This document shows positions 34,564 through 42,141 of a DNA stretch of 64,000 nucleotides, one piece after another. Position 1 is the first letter of the stretch; each line of letters starts with the position of its first letter. The stretch is from Natronomonas marina. GTDB taxonomy: Archaea > Halobacteriota > Halobacteria > Halobacteriales > Haloarculaceae. The DNA is taken from assembly GCF_024298905.1 (NCBI RefSeq), contig NZ_CP101154.1:1302001-1366000 (forward strand). The letters are read 5' to 3'. The notes under the pieces were generated by a model, which was given only the letters and a program-made list of their open reading frames with translations, was not told where the DNA came from and made no database searches. Position numbers and translations under genes: made by a program.

Positions 34564-35781
34564 TTACGACAGCCGTTCGGCGGTTTCGACCGCGACGACG
34601 ACGAACCCCTCGTCGACTTCCGGCAGCGGGGCGGCGCTGACCTCCAGTTCGTAGTCGCCGCTCGGGAGCGACACCTCACATTCGGCGTCGTGGACCGTCC
34701 GGTTGGCGTGGGAGACGACCTCCCAGAGGTTCTCCGCGTCGACGATCTCCTCCCCGCTCGCGTTCCGGAAGGAGACGGACGACTCCGACGGCGCGTGTCC
34801 CTGCAGCGCCGACCGCTCCATTCCGAACACCTCCGCAGCGCGGTCGTTCATCCGGCGGATGTGGCCGTCCTCGTCCATGAGCAAGAGCGGACTCGGCGTG
34901 ACCTCGAACACCCGCTCAGTCAGGTCCCGCTCGCGGCGGAGCCGTTCGTCCGTCCGCTTTCGCTCGGTGAGGTCGCGGGCGTTGATGATGACTCCCTCGA
35001 CGGCCGGATTCTCGAGGTGGTTCGTCCCCCGGACCTCGACGTGGCGCCACCCGCCGCTCTGCTCCCGAAAGCGGACCTCTACCGAGAGGGTGGTCCGGGG
35101 CGACTCGAGTACCCGGGCGAACGCCCGCTCGGCGCGCTCCCGGTCGTCGTCGTTGACGTACTCGAAGGCCACTTCGCCGCGCAGCTCGCGGGGTGTGTAG
35201 CCCGTAATTTCCTCGATGGAGGGGCTGAGGAACTCGAAGCGACCGGTCCCGTCGAGAACGCCCGTCACGGTGGGGGAGTACTCGAGGAGAGCCCGGAGCC
35301 GCGTCCGCTCGCGCTCGATTGCCGTCCGGGCTATCGACCGGGTCTTCTCGGCCTCGTCGGCGGCGCGGCGTGCGTCGACGACGTTCTCGATGCGGTGTGC
35401 GAGTCGGACGAAGCGTTCGGGACCGCCGCGTTTGGTGAGGTAGTCGGTGACGCCCAGCGAGATGGCCTCGCTGGCGACGGCCTCGTCGCCCTTCCCCGTG
35501 TAGAGGATGAACGGCAGGTCTTCGCTGCGGACCCTGACGCGGCGGAGCAGTTCCAGGCCGTCCATCTCGGGCATGGCGTAGTCGGCGACGACGCAGTCGA
35601 CCGCCTCGATGCGGTCGGTGACCGCCGACGGGTCCGTCGTCGTCTCGACGGCCAGTCGGTCGCTGGCCTCCTCGAGACCCTCGGCGGTCAGCTCACACAG
35701 CTCCTCGTAGTCGTCGACGTACACGACCGAAATCTCCTCTCGACGCTGTTCCTTTTCCGGCAGGCCCGACTCCGACGACAT
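34564..35781 (-). CDS. REC-PAS-PAS signalling protein (second of a tandem pair)
   Basis: 405 residues, a paralogue of the downstream gene. Receiver phosphoacceptor CVVADYAMPEMDG, Lys in YLTKRGGPERF; PAS 1 ends DLTERKRTDERLRRERD; PAS 2 has TPSPLLLMDEDGHIRRMNDR. No kinase or DNA-binding domain. The tandem copies diverge in the PAS regions but the receivers share most bases, so they may respond to one kinase with different sensors. A TATA-like cataaat (35807-35813) lies 26-32 bases upstream. Confidence 0.92.
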   Translation of the reverse strand: MSSESGLPEKEQRREEISVVYVDDYEELCELTAEGLEEASDRLAVETTTDPSAVTDRIEAVDCVVADYAMPEMDGLELLRRVRVRSEDLPFILYTGKGDEAVASEAISLGVTDYLTKRGGPERFVRLAHRIENVVDARRAADEAEKTRSIARTAIERERTRLRALLEYSPTVTGVLDGTGRFEFLSPSIEEITGYTPRELRGEVAFEYVNDDDRERAERAFARVLESPRTTLSVEVRFREQSGGWRHVEVRGTNHLENPAVEGVIINARDLTERKRTDERLRRERDLTERVFEVTPSPLLLMDEDGHIRRMNDRAAEVFGMERSALQGHAPSESSVSFRNASGEEIVDAENLWEVVSHANRTVHDAECEVSLPSGDYELEVSAAPLPEVDEGFVVVAVETAERLS

Positions 35782-35806
35782 TTGTGAACATTAGACACGC
35801 CTGAAA

Positions 35807-35813
35807 CATAAAT
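35807..35813 (-). promoter_or_regulatory. TATA box of the upstream REC-PAS-PAS gene
   Basis: cataaat on the plus strand (atttatg towards the gene) is 26-32 bases from the start codon at 35781. Confidence 0.6.
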
Positions 35814-35893
35814 CTCTTTCCGTCGTTCCGTGGCCGAGAAATCCCTGCCGGGGCGTCCGCCGGGTGCTTCGGACGCCGCCGAACACGCGGCAC

Positions 35894-36811
35894 TCACCCG
35901 CCGTCCGTCGGGTAGGCGACAGACACGGCCGCGGGGACGACCGAGAGACGGGCCGATTCCAGCGGGGTGTCGACTGGCGTCCCGTCGACCTCGACCGGGA
36001 CGGCGGCCTCGGACTCGACGGTAACCGTCGTCCCGGTTCGGTAGCTGACGGCGGGATGCTCGAGGAGCCGTCCGGCCCGGGCCGACCGGAGGAGCGCAAG
36101 CGAGTCCCGGAGGTCGGTCGGTTCGACGGCCAGCGCGTGCAGCGTCCCGTCTCCGGGCCGGGACTCCGGGAGCAACTCGAAGTCGCTGCCTCGATAGCGT
36201 CCGCCGCCGACGGCCACGAGCCTGGCCGGACCCTCGAAGAGTGGCTCGTCGTCGACGGCGACCGAGACGTCGACCGGGTCGTCGGCCACGGCAGCACCTG
36301 CAGTCGCCAGCAGGTAGGCGACCGGTCCCGGCAGTCCCCGCAACCGCTCGGCCGTATCGAGCGCGCTGCGGAAGAGCCCCGCCGTGAACCCCAGGACGAA
36401 GTGAGTCTGTGAGACGGGTGGCGTGCTCTCTATCCGCCCGACCTCCAGCGGTCGGGCGTCGATACCGGTCGACAGCCCCCGGGCCAGTTCGCGCCAGTCG
36501 TCGTCACCGTAGAGGTGACGGTACGTGGAGTTACCGCGACCGGCGGGAACCACGAACAGCGGCGTCTCGGATTCCGCCTCGACGAGCGCCGCGGCGACCT
36601 CCCGAAGCGTCCCGTCCCCGCCGACGGCGACGATCAGGTCGGACCGGGCGGCCTGCTCGACTGCTGCGACCGGGACGTGGTCCGGCCCCGTCGTGATCTC
36701 GGCGTCGACCTCGGCGTCGGGGAAACACTCCGCCAGGGTCACGAACAGGGAGGCGGCGTCGCCGCTGCCGGCGTGGGGGTTGACGACCGCGCCGACGCGG
36801 TCCGGCTTCAT
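35894..36811 (-). CDS. Diacylglycerol kinase-like (DAGK/sphingosine kinase fold) lipid kinase
   Basis: 305 residues. The ATP site is GAVVNPHAGSGDAASLFVTL at the start, followed by LIVAVGGDGTLREVAAAL with the conserved GGDGT (about 63-67). VVPAGRGNSTYRHLYG is in the position of the family GTGND motif, but has the variant GRGNS. The C-terminal beta sandwich has PARLVAVGGGRYRGSDFELL. It probably phosphorylates a lipid or lipid precursor. It overlaps the MmgE/PrpD gene by four bases and is the second gene of that operon. Confidence 0.9.
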   Translation of the reverse strand: MKPDRVGAVVNPHAGSGDAASLFVTLAECFPDAEVDAEITTGPDHVPVAAVEQAARSDLIVAVGGDGTLREVAAALVEAESETPLFVVPAGRGNSTYRHLYGDDDWRELARGLSTGIDARPLEVGRIESTPPVSQTHFVLGFTAGLFRSALDTAERLRGLPGPVAYLLATAGAAVADDPVDVSVAVDDEPLFEGPARLVAVGGGRYRGSDFELLPESRPGDGTLHALAVEPTDLRDSLALLRSARAGRLLEHPAVSYRTGTTVTVESEAAVPVEVDGTPVDTPLESARLSVVPAAVSVAYPTDGG

Positions 36812-38394
36812 CTCGCCTCTCCAAGCCCGGTCAGGGCCGCGAGCGAGACGCGTTCGGCGTCGTCGAGCGCCAGCAGTTCGCCGGCGCGATGGCGGGCAGT
36901 CGACTCGCGCAGCCCCGCCGCCACGAGCCCACTCCAGTACTTTTTGCGCGCGACGGCACGGACCTCCGAGAGGGGCTTGCCGGCGAATCCCGAGGGGTGT
37001 TCGACCGTCGCTTCGACGGTCCGCCCCCCGGTCGTGGTCACCTCGACGCGGGCACCCATCCGCTTGTCCGCATCCGAGAGGTCCGTCAGCAACGGTCGCT
37101 TGCGGACGAACCCGGCCAGCGTCGGGAGGTGCTGCAGTGCAGCCAGCGGACCGACCGTCTTTGCGGCGTAGCCGACGACCGGCACGCCGACGCGACGGAG
37201 CATTGCCCCGACCGGCACCTCCGAGTCCAGCGCCGAAGCCGTGAAGTCGGCGTCGTGGTGGAGGAACACCCGGTCGGCCAGTCGCCAGACGTCCTCGTCG
37301 GTCCTCCGTTCGCCGACCTGTCGAGGGGTGTGCTCGCCGTCTATCAGCGCGACCGCGACGTTGAACGGGACGGTAAACGAGAGGGCGGCGACGGGGCTGT
37401 CCGGGCCGTCGACGTACGGCGCCGCGCGCTCGTCGACCTCGGTCGTGAACAGCGAGCCGTAGACGTCGACGCGACCGACGGTCGTCCGGCCGCGGTCCAA
37501 CCGACCCCTGGCCTCGAGGGCGGCCTCTATCGGCGCCGTCACGTAGGCACAGCCCGGGACCGACTTGACCGTCAGGGTGCGGGTGTGCCAGCGCTCGCCG
37601 AACCCGCCCAGGAACTCCCCGAGGGGGTACTCGGAGAACGCCTCGAGGAAGCCGCCCTCCGCTTCGGTGAGGTTCGGCGCCCCCGTGAGACCCGCTCGGG
37701 CGCTGTCGACCGCTGCGAGACCGGTGCCGATCGGTTCGCTCGCGCTCCAGACCTTCGCGTCGGCACCCAGGAACGGCGGCTCCAGCGGCCACGGCGGTTG
37801 CAGCAGTGCTGTCCCCAGCGCGTGAGCCAGCGTTCCGGCTTCGTCGTCCTCGACGACCGCGCGCCCGACGGCGGCCGCGACGGCGTGGACGTAGGCCGTC
37901 TGCTGGCCGCGGAACGGGCCGATGGCGGCCGCCGATGCGAGCCTCGCCGCCACCTCGTTCGCGGCGACGTGGGCGACGAGGACGCGCCGACCGCTTGCGT
38001 CCGTCGCTTCGGCGTACGCCAGCGGAACGAAGACGCTACTGTGGCCCGTGTGACCGCCCAGCACCGTGTCGTCGAAGTCCAGCGCCATCGAGAGGGCGGC
38101 GTTCCCCCTGGCTGCACCCGTCGGTGACAGCGTCTCGCCGTCGACGAGGGTCGCACCGTCGCCGTCGTCGCGCGCCGTGGCGGCTTCGAGGATGCTGCCA
38201 CCGAGCGGATGGTCGAGGGTCCAGACGGCCGCGCCGACGGTGCTGGTCAGCTGGGCCTTCGCCGCCCGTCGGACCGATGGCGGGATGTCGTCGTAGGTCA
38301 GGTCCGTCGCCCACGCGGCGGCCCGGTCCAGGAACGGCCCGACCTCGGGTTCTCCGTCGCCGCCGACGAGCGGCAGGCGGTCGGTGAGACTCAT
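36808..38394 (-). CDS. MmgE/PrpD family protein (2-methylcitrate dehydratase-like)
   Basis: 528 residues. Typical family features: DLTYDDIPPSVRRAAKAQL at the N-terminus, GAARGNAALSMALDFDDTVLG with a HTGHSSVFVPLAYA helix, and GTALLQPPWPLEPPFLGAD. The C-terminal lid follows (VKSVPGCAYVTAPIEAALE). PrpD dehydrates 2-methylcitrate in propionate catabolism and related proteins act on itaconate or aconitate; the substrate here is unknown. The adjacent DAGK-like gene is translationally coupled to it (ATGA overlap), an unusual pairing. A TATA-like gtttatgc lies near 38419-38426. Confidence 0.88.
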   Translation of the reverse strand: MSLTDRLPLVGGDGEPEVGPFLDRAAAWATDLTYDDIPPSVRRAAKAQLTSTVGAAVWTLDHPLGGSILEAATARDDGDGATLVDGETLSPTGAARGNAALSMALDFDDTVLGGHTGHSSVFVPLAYAEATDASGRRVLVAHVAANEVAARLASAAAIGPFRGQQTAYVHAVAAAVGRAVVEDDEAGTLAHALGTALLQPPWPLEPPFLGADAKVWSASEPIGTGLAAVDSARAGLTGAPNLTEAEGGFLEAFSEYPLGEFLGGFGERWHTRTLTVKSVPGCAYVTAPIEAALEARGRLDRGRTTVGRVDVYGSLFTTEVDERAAPYVDGPDSPVAALSFTVPFNVAVALIDGEHTPRQVGERRTDEDVWRLADRVFLHHDADFTASALDSEVPVGAMLRRVGVPVVGYAAKTVGPLAALQHLPTLAGFVRKRPLLTDLSDADKRMGARVEVTTTGGRTVEATVEHPSGFAGKPLSEVRAVARKKYWSGLVAAGLRESTARHRAGELLALDDAERVSLAALTGLGEAR

Positions 38395-38436
38395 CGAGCG
38401 TACCGTCGTCGCCCGTCGGTTTATGCGTTCGGCTCG

Positions 38437-39150
38437 TCAGCCGCCGACTTCTCGGACGAGTTCCGATCGGTCGTTCGACGGGTCGTTGACGGCCGTCGAG
38501 ACCGGATAGGCCCGGAACTCATCGGCGGGCGCCGGGTCCAGCGGGACCTCCCCGCCGTCGAGCCAGGCCGCCTCCTCGCCGGGGTCCAGCACCACCGCCA
38601 TCCGGTGGTGCAGCGGCTCGACGACCGCGTTCGGCTCCGTCGTCAGGACGGTGAACGTCTCGACGGGGTTCGGTTCCTCGTCGGGACCATCCCCGCCGAA
38701 GGTCCCGAGTCCGGTCTGGACGGTGTCCGGCGTCCACCGCTCCCAGAGACCGGCCATGGCGAAGGGGCGGTCGTCCTCGAGGGCGACGCGGTACGGTCGC
38801 TTGCCGTCGCCGGTGTCGGCCCAATCGTAGAAGCCGTCGGCGATCACGAGACACCGTCCCCCGGCCGTCTCGCCGTCCCCGTCGGCGCCCCGGTAGGCCT
38901 GCCGGAACGCCGGCTTGTCCTCAACCGTCTCCGCGCGGGCGTTGATGTGGCGGTCGGTGTCGTCGTCGGCCCACCGGGGAACGAGTCCCCACTCCAGGCG
39001 CTGGATGACGTCGGACTCGTCGCCGGTGACGACGGGTAACTCCTGGCTCGGGGCGGCGTTGTACCGGGGTTCGAACTCGAAGTCGAACCGCGCGTCGAAG
39101 CGTTCTTCGAGTTCCTCCGGGGGCGCAAAGAGCGTGTAGCGGCCGCACAT
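38437..39150 (-). CDS. SRAP (HMCES/YedK) family DNA-protein crosslink protein
   Basis: 237 residues. The catalytic Cys is residue 2 (MCGRYTLF), which requires removal of Met. The other residues of the active site are NAAPSQ near 31-36, HINARAET (Asn/Glu) near 68 and LHHRMAV near 178. The segment DGFYDW near 105 is family-typical. SRAP proteins shield abasic sites in single-stranded DNA by covalent attachment. A TATA box (gatatagg at 39175-39182) lies about 25-32 bases upstream. Confidence 0.94.
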   Translation of the reverse strand: MCGRYTLFAPPEELEERFDARFDFEFEPRYNAAPSQELPVVTGDESDVIQRLEWGLVPRWADDDTDRHINARAETVEDKPAFRQAYRGADGDGETAGGRCLVIADGFYDWADTGDGKRPYRVALEDDRPFAMAGLWERWTPDTVQTGLGTFGGDGPDEEPNPVETFTVLTTEPNAVVEPLHHRMAVVLDPGEEAAWLDGGEVPLDPAPADEFRAYPVSTAVNDPSNDRSELVREVGG

Positions 39151-39174
39151 GAACGGCCCTACGGCTTCGGGTTC

Positions 39175-39182
39175 GATATAGG
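39175..39182 (-). promoter_or_regulatory. TATA box of the SRAP gene
   Basis: gatatagg (cctatatc towards the gene) lies 25-32 bases from the start codon. Confidence 0.55.
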
Positions 39183-39318
39183 TGACGCAGGGTGAGCGAA
39201 CAGGTGGAACGTCTCCGTCCGGCGGCGGCGTCCCACGCTCCGGTCCGGACCTGCCGCCGGTCTCCCGTCAGGTCACGGGGCGTCTGGTCGCGTGCTGGTA
39301 TTTGAATGACCGGCCTGC

Positions 39319-39771
39319 CTACAGCGGGTCCGGTTTGTCCTTCGTCTTCACGACCACCGTGTCGGCGACGATGTCGCCGACCCGCTGTTTGCGGTCGGTG
39401 ACGTAGATGGCCGCCAGACCGACGATGTAGAAGAACGGAAGAGCGTCGACGAGACGGAGGAGCGTCCGTATCGCCGACTCCCGGTAGGAGATGAACTCGC
39501 CGTCGTCGGTGACGACGACGATGTTCATCAGCATCTTCCCGACGGTCTGTCCGTACTCGGCCTCGAGGTAGATGAAGTAAGCGAAGAAGGCGACCGTTCC
39601 GAGGCCGCTCAACAGGAACCCCAGCGATTCCGAGACCAGAAACGCGAAGTTCGTCACGATGCTCAGGACGACGCCGACCCCGATGGCGTCGATGAGAAAG
39701 GCCAGAACGCGCTTGCCGACGACGTCCCGTTCCGTCCCCAGGTCCGGAGTGGGTCGTTCGAGCGTTACCAT
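39319..39771 (-). CDS. RDD-family membrane protein
   Basis: 150 residues. The RDD signature is VVGKRVLAFLIDAIGVGVVL at the N-terminus with Asp in the first helix. Further helices lie at about 38-75 and 110-130, and EAEYGQTVGKMLMNIVVV is the conserved loop. RDD proteins have been linked to sodium/proton antiport in some bacteria, but most are uncharacterised. A TATA box (gtataaat at 39795-39802) lies 24-31 bases upstream. Confidence 0.88.
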   Translation of the reverse strand: MVTLERPTPDLGTERDVVGKRVLAFLIDAIGVGVVLSIVTNFAFLVSESLGFLLSGLGTVAFFAYFIYLEAEYGQTVGKMLMNIVVVTDDGEFISYRESAIRTLLRLVDALPFFYIVGLAAIYVTDRKQRVGDIVADTVVVKTKDKPDPL

Positions 39772-39794
39772 ACCGGTCTCTGCGCCTGGCGGTC

Positions 39795-39802
39795 GTATAA
39801 AT
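39795..39802 (-). promoter_or_regulatory. TATA box of the RDD gene
   Basis: gtataaat on the plus strand lies 24-31 bases upstream of the start codon at 39771. Confidence 0.6.
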
Positions 39803-39886
39803 GTGCGTCAGACTCCTGTGAGACGCTCGTGCGGTCGGGGCACACGTCCGACGAATCGATATGGCTCGGGCGCGAAACCCACGGAC

Positions 39887-40543
39887 ATGGACCACTCCCG
39901 GCGGTCGTTGCTCGCCTGCACGGCGGGGGCGGCGGCCACCGCAGTCGCCGGCTGTCTCGGCGGCGACGACACCCAGTCGTTCGACGCCCACCCCGCGACG
40001 ACGGGCGTCGAGAGCCAGCCGACGCTCGGTTCTCTCGACGCGACGGCGGCCATCGTCGCCTTCGAGGACCCTTCCTGTAGTTCCTGTCGGCGCTTCGAAA
40101 CCGAGACCTTCCCCTCCATCGAGTCCGAACTGGTCGAGCCGGGCGACGCGGCCTTCGTCTACCGCACGCTGGACATCACGTACCCCTGGAGCGAACCCGC
40201 CAGCCAGGTCATGGCCTCGACGTACGACGCCGACACAGACGCCTTCTGGGGGCTGAAGGACTACTACTACGAACGACAGCCGGAGTTCGACTCCGACAAC
40301 GTCTTCGAACTGTCGGAGTCGTACCTCGAGGGGGTGTCGTCGGTCGACGCCGCGTCGGTCGTCGAGGCGGCCCGCGACGGCGAACACGACGCCCTCATTC
40401 AGCGCAACCGAAATGCCGCCGAGGCCGCCGGCGTCGGTTCGACGCCGCAGTTTTTCCTGTTCCGGGACGACGAGTTCCGGACGCAGGTGTCGGGTCCGCA
40501 GGACTTCGAGGTGTTCGCCAGCGCGCTGGGGTTCGAGCCATGA
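39887..40543 (+). CDS. Tat-exported DsbA-like thioredoxin-fold lipoprotein
   Basis: 218 residues. The N-terminus has a Tat motif and lipobox (HSRRSLLACTAGAAATAVAG followed by CLGG), so the mature protein is tethered outside the membrane. The redox motif is CSSC in FEDPSCSSCRRFETETF near 63. A cis-Pro loop is STPQFFLFRDD near 185, and the DsbA-type helical insert lies between. It should catalyse thiol oxidation or isomerisation of exported proteins. It overlaps the next membrane-protein gene by ATGA, and a TATA-like cgatatgg lies at 39857-39864. Confidence 0.9.
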   Translation: MDHSRRSLLACTAGAAATAVAGCLGGDDTQSFDAHPATTGVESQPTLGSLDATAAIVAFEDPSCSSCRRFETETFPSIESELVEPGDAAFVYRTLDITYPWSEPASQVMASTYDADTDAFWGLKDYYYERQPEFDSDNVFELSESYLEGVSSVDAASVVEAARDGEHDALIQRNRNAAEAAGVGSTPQFFLFRDDEFRTQVSGPQDFEVFASALGFEP

Positions 40544-41139
40544 ACGTTCGGTCGCACCTCCCGACGCTGCCGAGTTCGACCGACGACTGGCGGCTGATGG
40601 GCCGGACGGTCAGGCTGGTGCTGTCGGTTCCGGCCTACGCCGTCGTCGCGGTGCTGGCGGCGGCGGTCGGGCTCTCGCTTTTCGTCTTCTCGTTGAACCT
40701 CCCGCTCGTCGAGTTGGCGGTCACCGGCACCCTGCCGACGAGCGCGCGGGTGACGATACTGACGCGGCTCTACCCGTTCGTCGGGTCCGCCTTCAGTCCC
40801 GTCCAGGGGGGACTCCTCGTGGCCGTCGCGGCGCTCTTCGGCGTCGACGTGGCGATGGTGAGTTACCACCTCCGGAAGCACGGCCTCTCGCTGTCGGGCG
40901 GGGGTGGCAGCGCCGTCGGGGCTGTCCTGGGCGCGCTGGGTGCCGGCTGTGCGGCCTGCGGGTCGGCACTCCTGGTCGGTATTCTGTCGCTCTTCGGCGT
41001 CTCGACGTCGGTGCTCTTCCTCCCGCTGGACGGTCTGGAGTTCGCGCTCTTGGCGCTGGTCGCACTCCTGCTGTCCATCCACTGGGTGGCCGACGGGATG
41101 CGCGGCGGGCAGGTGGCAGGCTGTCCGGTCGACCCCTGA
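40540..41139 (+). CDS. Membrane protein with an intramembrane Cys pair, partner of the DsbA-like lipoprotein
   Basis: 199 residues with about five helices. Helix 4 opens with GALGAGCAACGSALLVGILS, a CxxC pair near the membrane face, and a further Cys is in the last residues (VAGCPVDP). There is no VKOR or CcdA/DsbD signature that I recognise. Coupled translation with the thioredoxin-fold lipoprotein suggests that it passes electrons to or from it, as DsbB/CcdA do in bacteria; this role is inference. Confidence 0.75.
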   Translation: MNVRSHLPTLPSSTDDWRLMGRTVRLVLSVPAYAVVAVLAAAVGLSLFVFSLNLPLVELAVTGTLPTSARVTILTRLYPFVGSAFSPVQGGLLVAVAALFGVDVAMVSYHLRKHGLSLSGGGGSAVGAVLGALGAGCAACGSALLVGILSLFGVSTSVLFLPLDGLEFALLALVALLLSIHWVADGMRGGQVAGCPVDP

Positions 41140-41148
41140 CGCCCACGA

Positions 41149-41156
41149 GTTTAAAC
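41149..41156 (+). promoter_or_regulatory. TATA-like box of the 128-residue hypothetical
   Basis: gtttaaac, 23-30 bases before the GTG start at 41179, matches a leaderless promoter. Confidence 0.55.
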
Positions 41157-41178
41157 GATATGGCGCCGTAGCCTTCCC

Positions 41179-41565
41179 GTGGCCGACGAGGAGACGCCCG
41201 CGTTCGCCATCCGGCAGCGGCCGACCCGGCGGTACCCGCGCCGCGGCGGCGTCGAGTACGAGGGCGAGACGGTGTTCGTCCTCGCCCCCGACGCCGATCC
41301 CGACGAGGCAGCGCTCGTGGACCTGCTGGAGTCGGTGCTCGCGGCGGAGGTCTACCGCTACGGCGACTGGTTCGATTTGCCGATGCCGCTGTTCGTCGTC
41401 CACGACGACGACACCGGCGACACGTTCCGCGTGGCCGTCCGCGACGGCGCTATCGAGTTCCACGTCCTTCCGGCGACCGAACCGCCGGGATTGCGTCGTC
41501 TCTACGAGCGACTGTGTGACGCCACCGACTACGGGTGGTCGGTGGGGTACCGGGACGGCGAGTGA
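41179..41565 (+). CDS. Conserved cytoplasmic hypothetical protein
   Basis: 128 residues from a GTG. An alpha/beta layout is visible: YEGETVFVLAPDADPDEAAL, then a helix (LVDLLESVLAAEVYR), YGDWFDLPMPLFVVHDDDTG and a C-terminal helix (RRLYERLCDATDY). No catalytic signature. The start is supported by a TATA-like element. It lies between the redox membrane pair and a DUF4383 gene on the opposite strand, with no clear partner. Confidence 0.7.
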   Translation: MADEETPAFAIRQRPTRRYPRRGGVEYEGETVFVLAPDADPDEAALVDLLESVLAAEVYRYGDWFDLPMPLFVVHDDDTGDTFRVAVRDGAIEFHVLPATEPPGLRRLYERLCDATDYGWSVGYRDGE

Positions 41566-41634
41566 GGCCGGCGCCGTTCCCGGGCGCCGCCGCTCCCGAC
41601 GTAATCGGTCGAAAGAAGGAAGCGAGTCGCCGGT

Positions 41635-42033
41635 CTACTCCAGGCCGAACCCGGCGCCGAGCAGCGCGACGGCGAGCACGAGGTGGAGCACGTTGTCCGC
41701 CATGTTGAGGCCGATCAGCTCCGCGAAGACGCCCATCAGTGCGAAGCCGGCCACGGTGACGACGAGGTAGATGGCACCGAACGCCTTCAGGTAGTCGCCG
41801 GCGAACTTCCCGCCCGCGTAGGCGCCGGCCGCCAGCCCCGCCAGTCCGCTGGCCAGGTGGATGGCGTCGTGGAGGTAGTTCCGGCCGAAGACGATGAGGT
41901 CGCCGTTGGCACCGCCGAGTATCGGCCCGAGAATCCCGACGAGGGCGAAGACGGACCCGAACACGAGCGCGATGGTCTTCTGCTGGCCGCCTGCGGTCTG
42001 TACCTCCGACTGCGTCGTTGTGGCACCTGCCAT
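41635..42033 (-). CDS. DUF4383 membrane protein
   Basis: 132 residues. Four helices at about 20-42, 54-76, 84-103 and 110-130. GRNYLHDAIHLASGLAGLAA is the family motif, with NxxHxxxGLxGL characteristics; NMADNVLHLVLAVALL is the second conserved helix. Function is unknown. A TATA-like ggtaataata lies at 42052-42061, 19-28 bases upstream. Confidence 0.85.
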   Translation of the reverse strand: MAGATTTQSEVQTAGGQQKTIALVFGSVFALVGILGPILGGANGDLIVFGRNYLHDAIHLASGLAGLAAGAYAGGKFAGDYLKAFGAIYLVVTVAGFALMGVFAELIGLNMADNVLHLVLAVALLGAGFGLE

Positions 42034-42141
42034 GTCACCCGCTACCGAAGAGGTAATAATAGCCGTTTACCCAATTTCGTACATATCTTCGCCCAACGGG
42101 GACCCACAACCGACTTATCCGGCGCCCCCCTGGTCGTCCCC

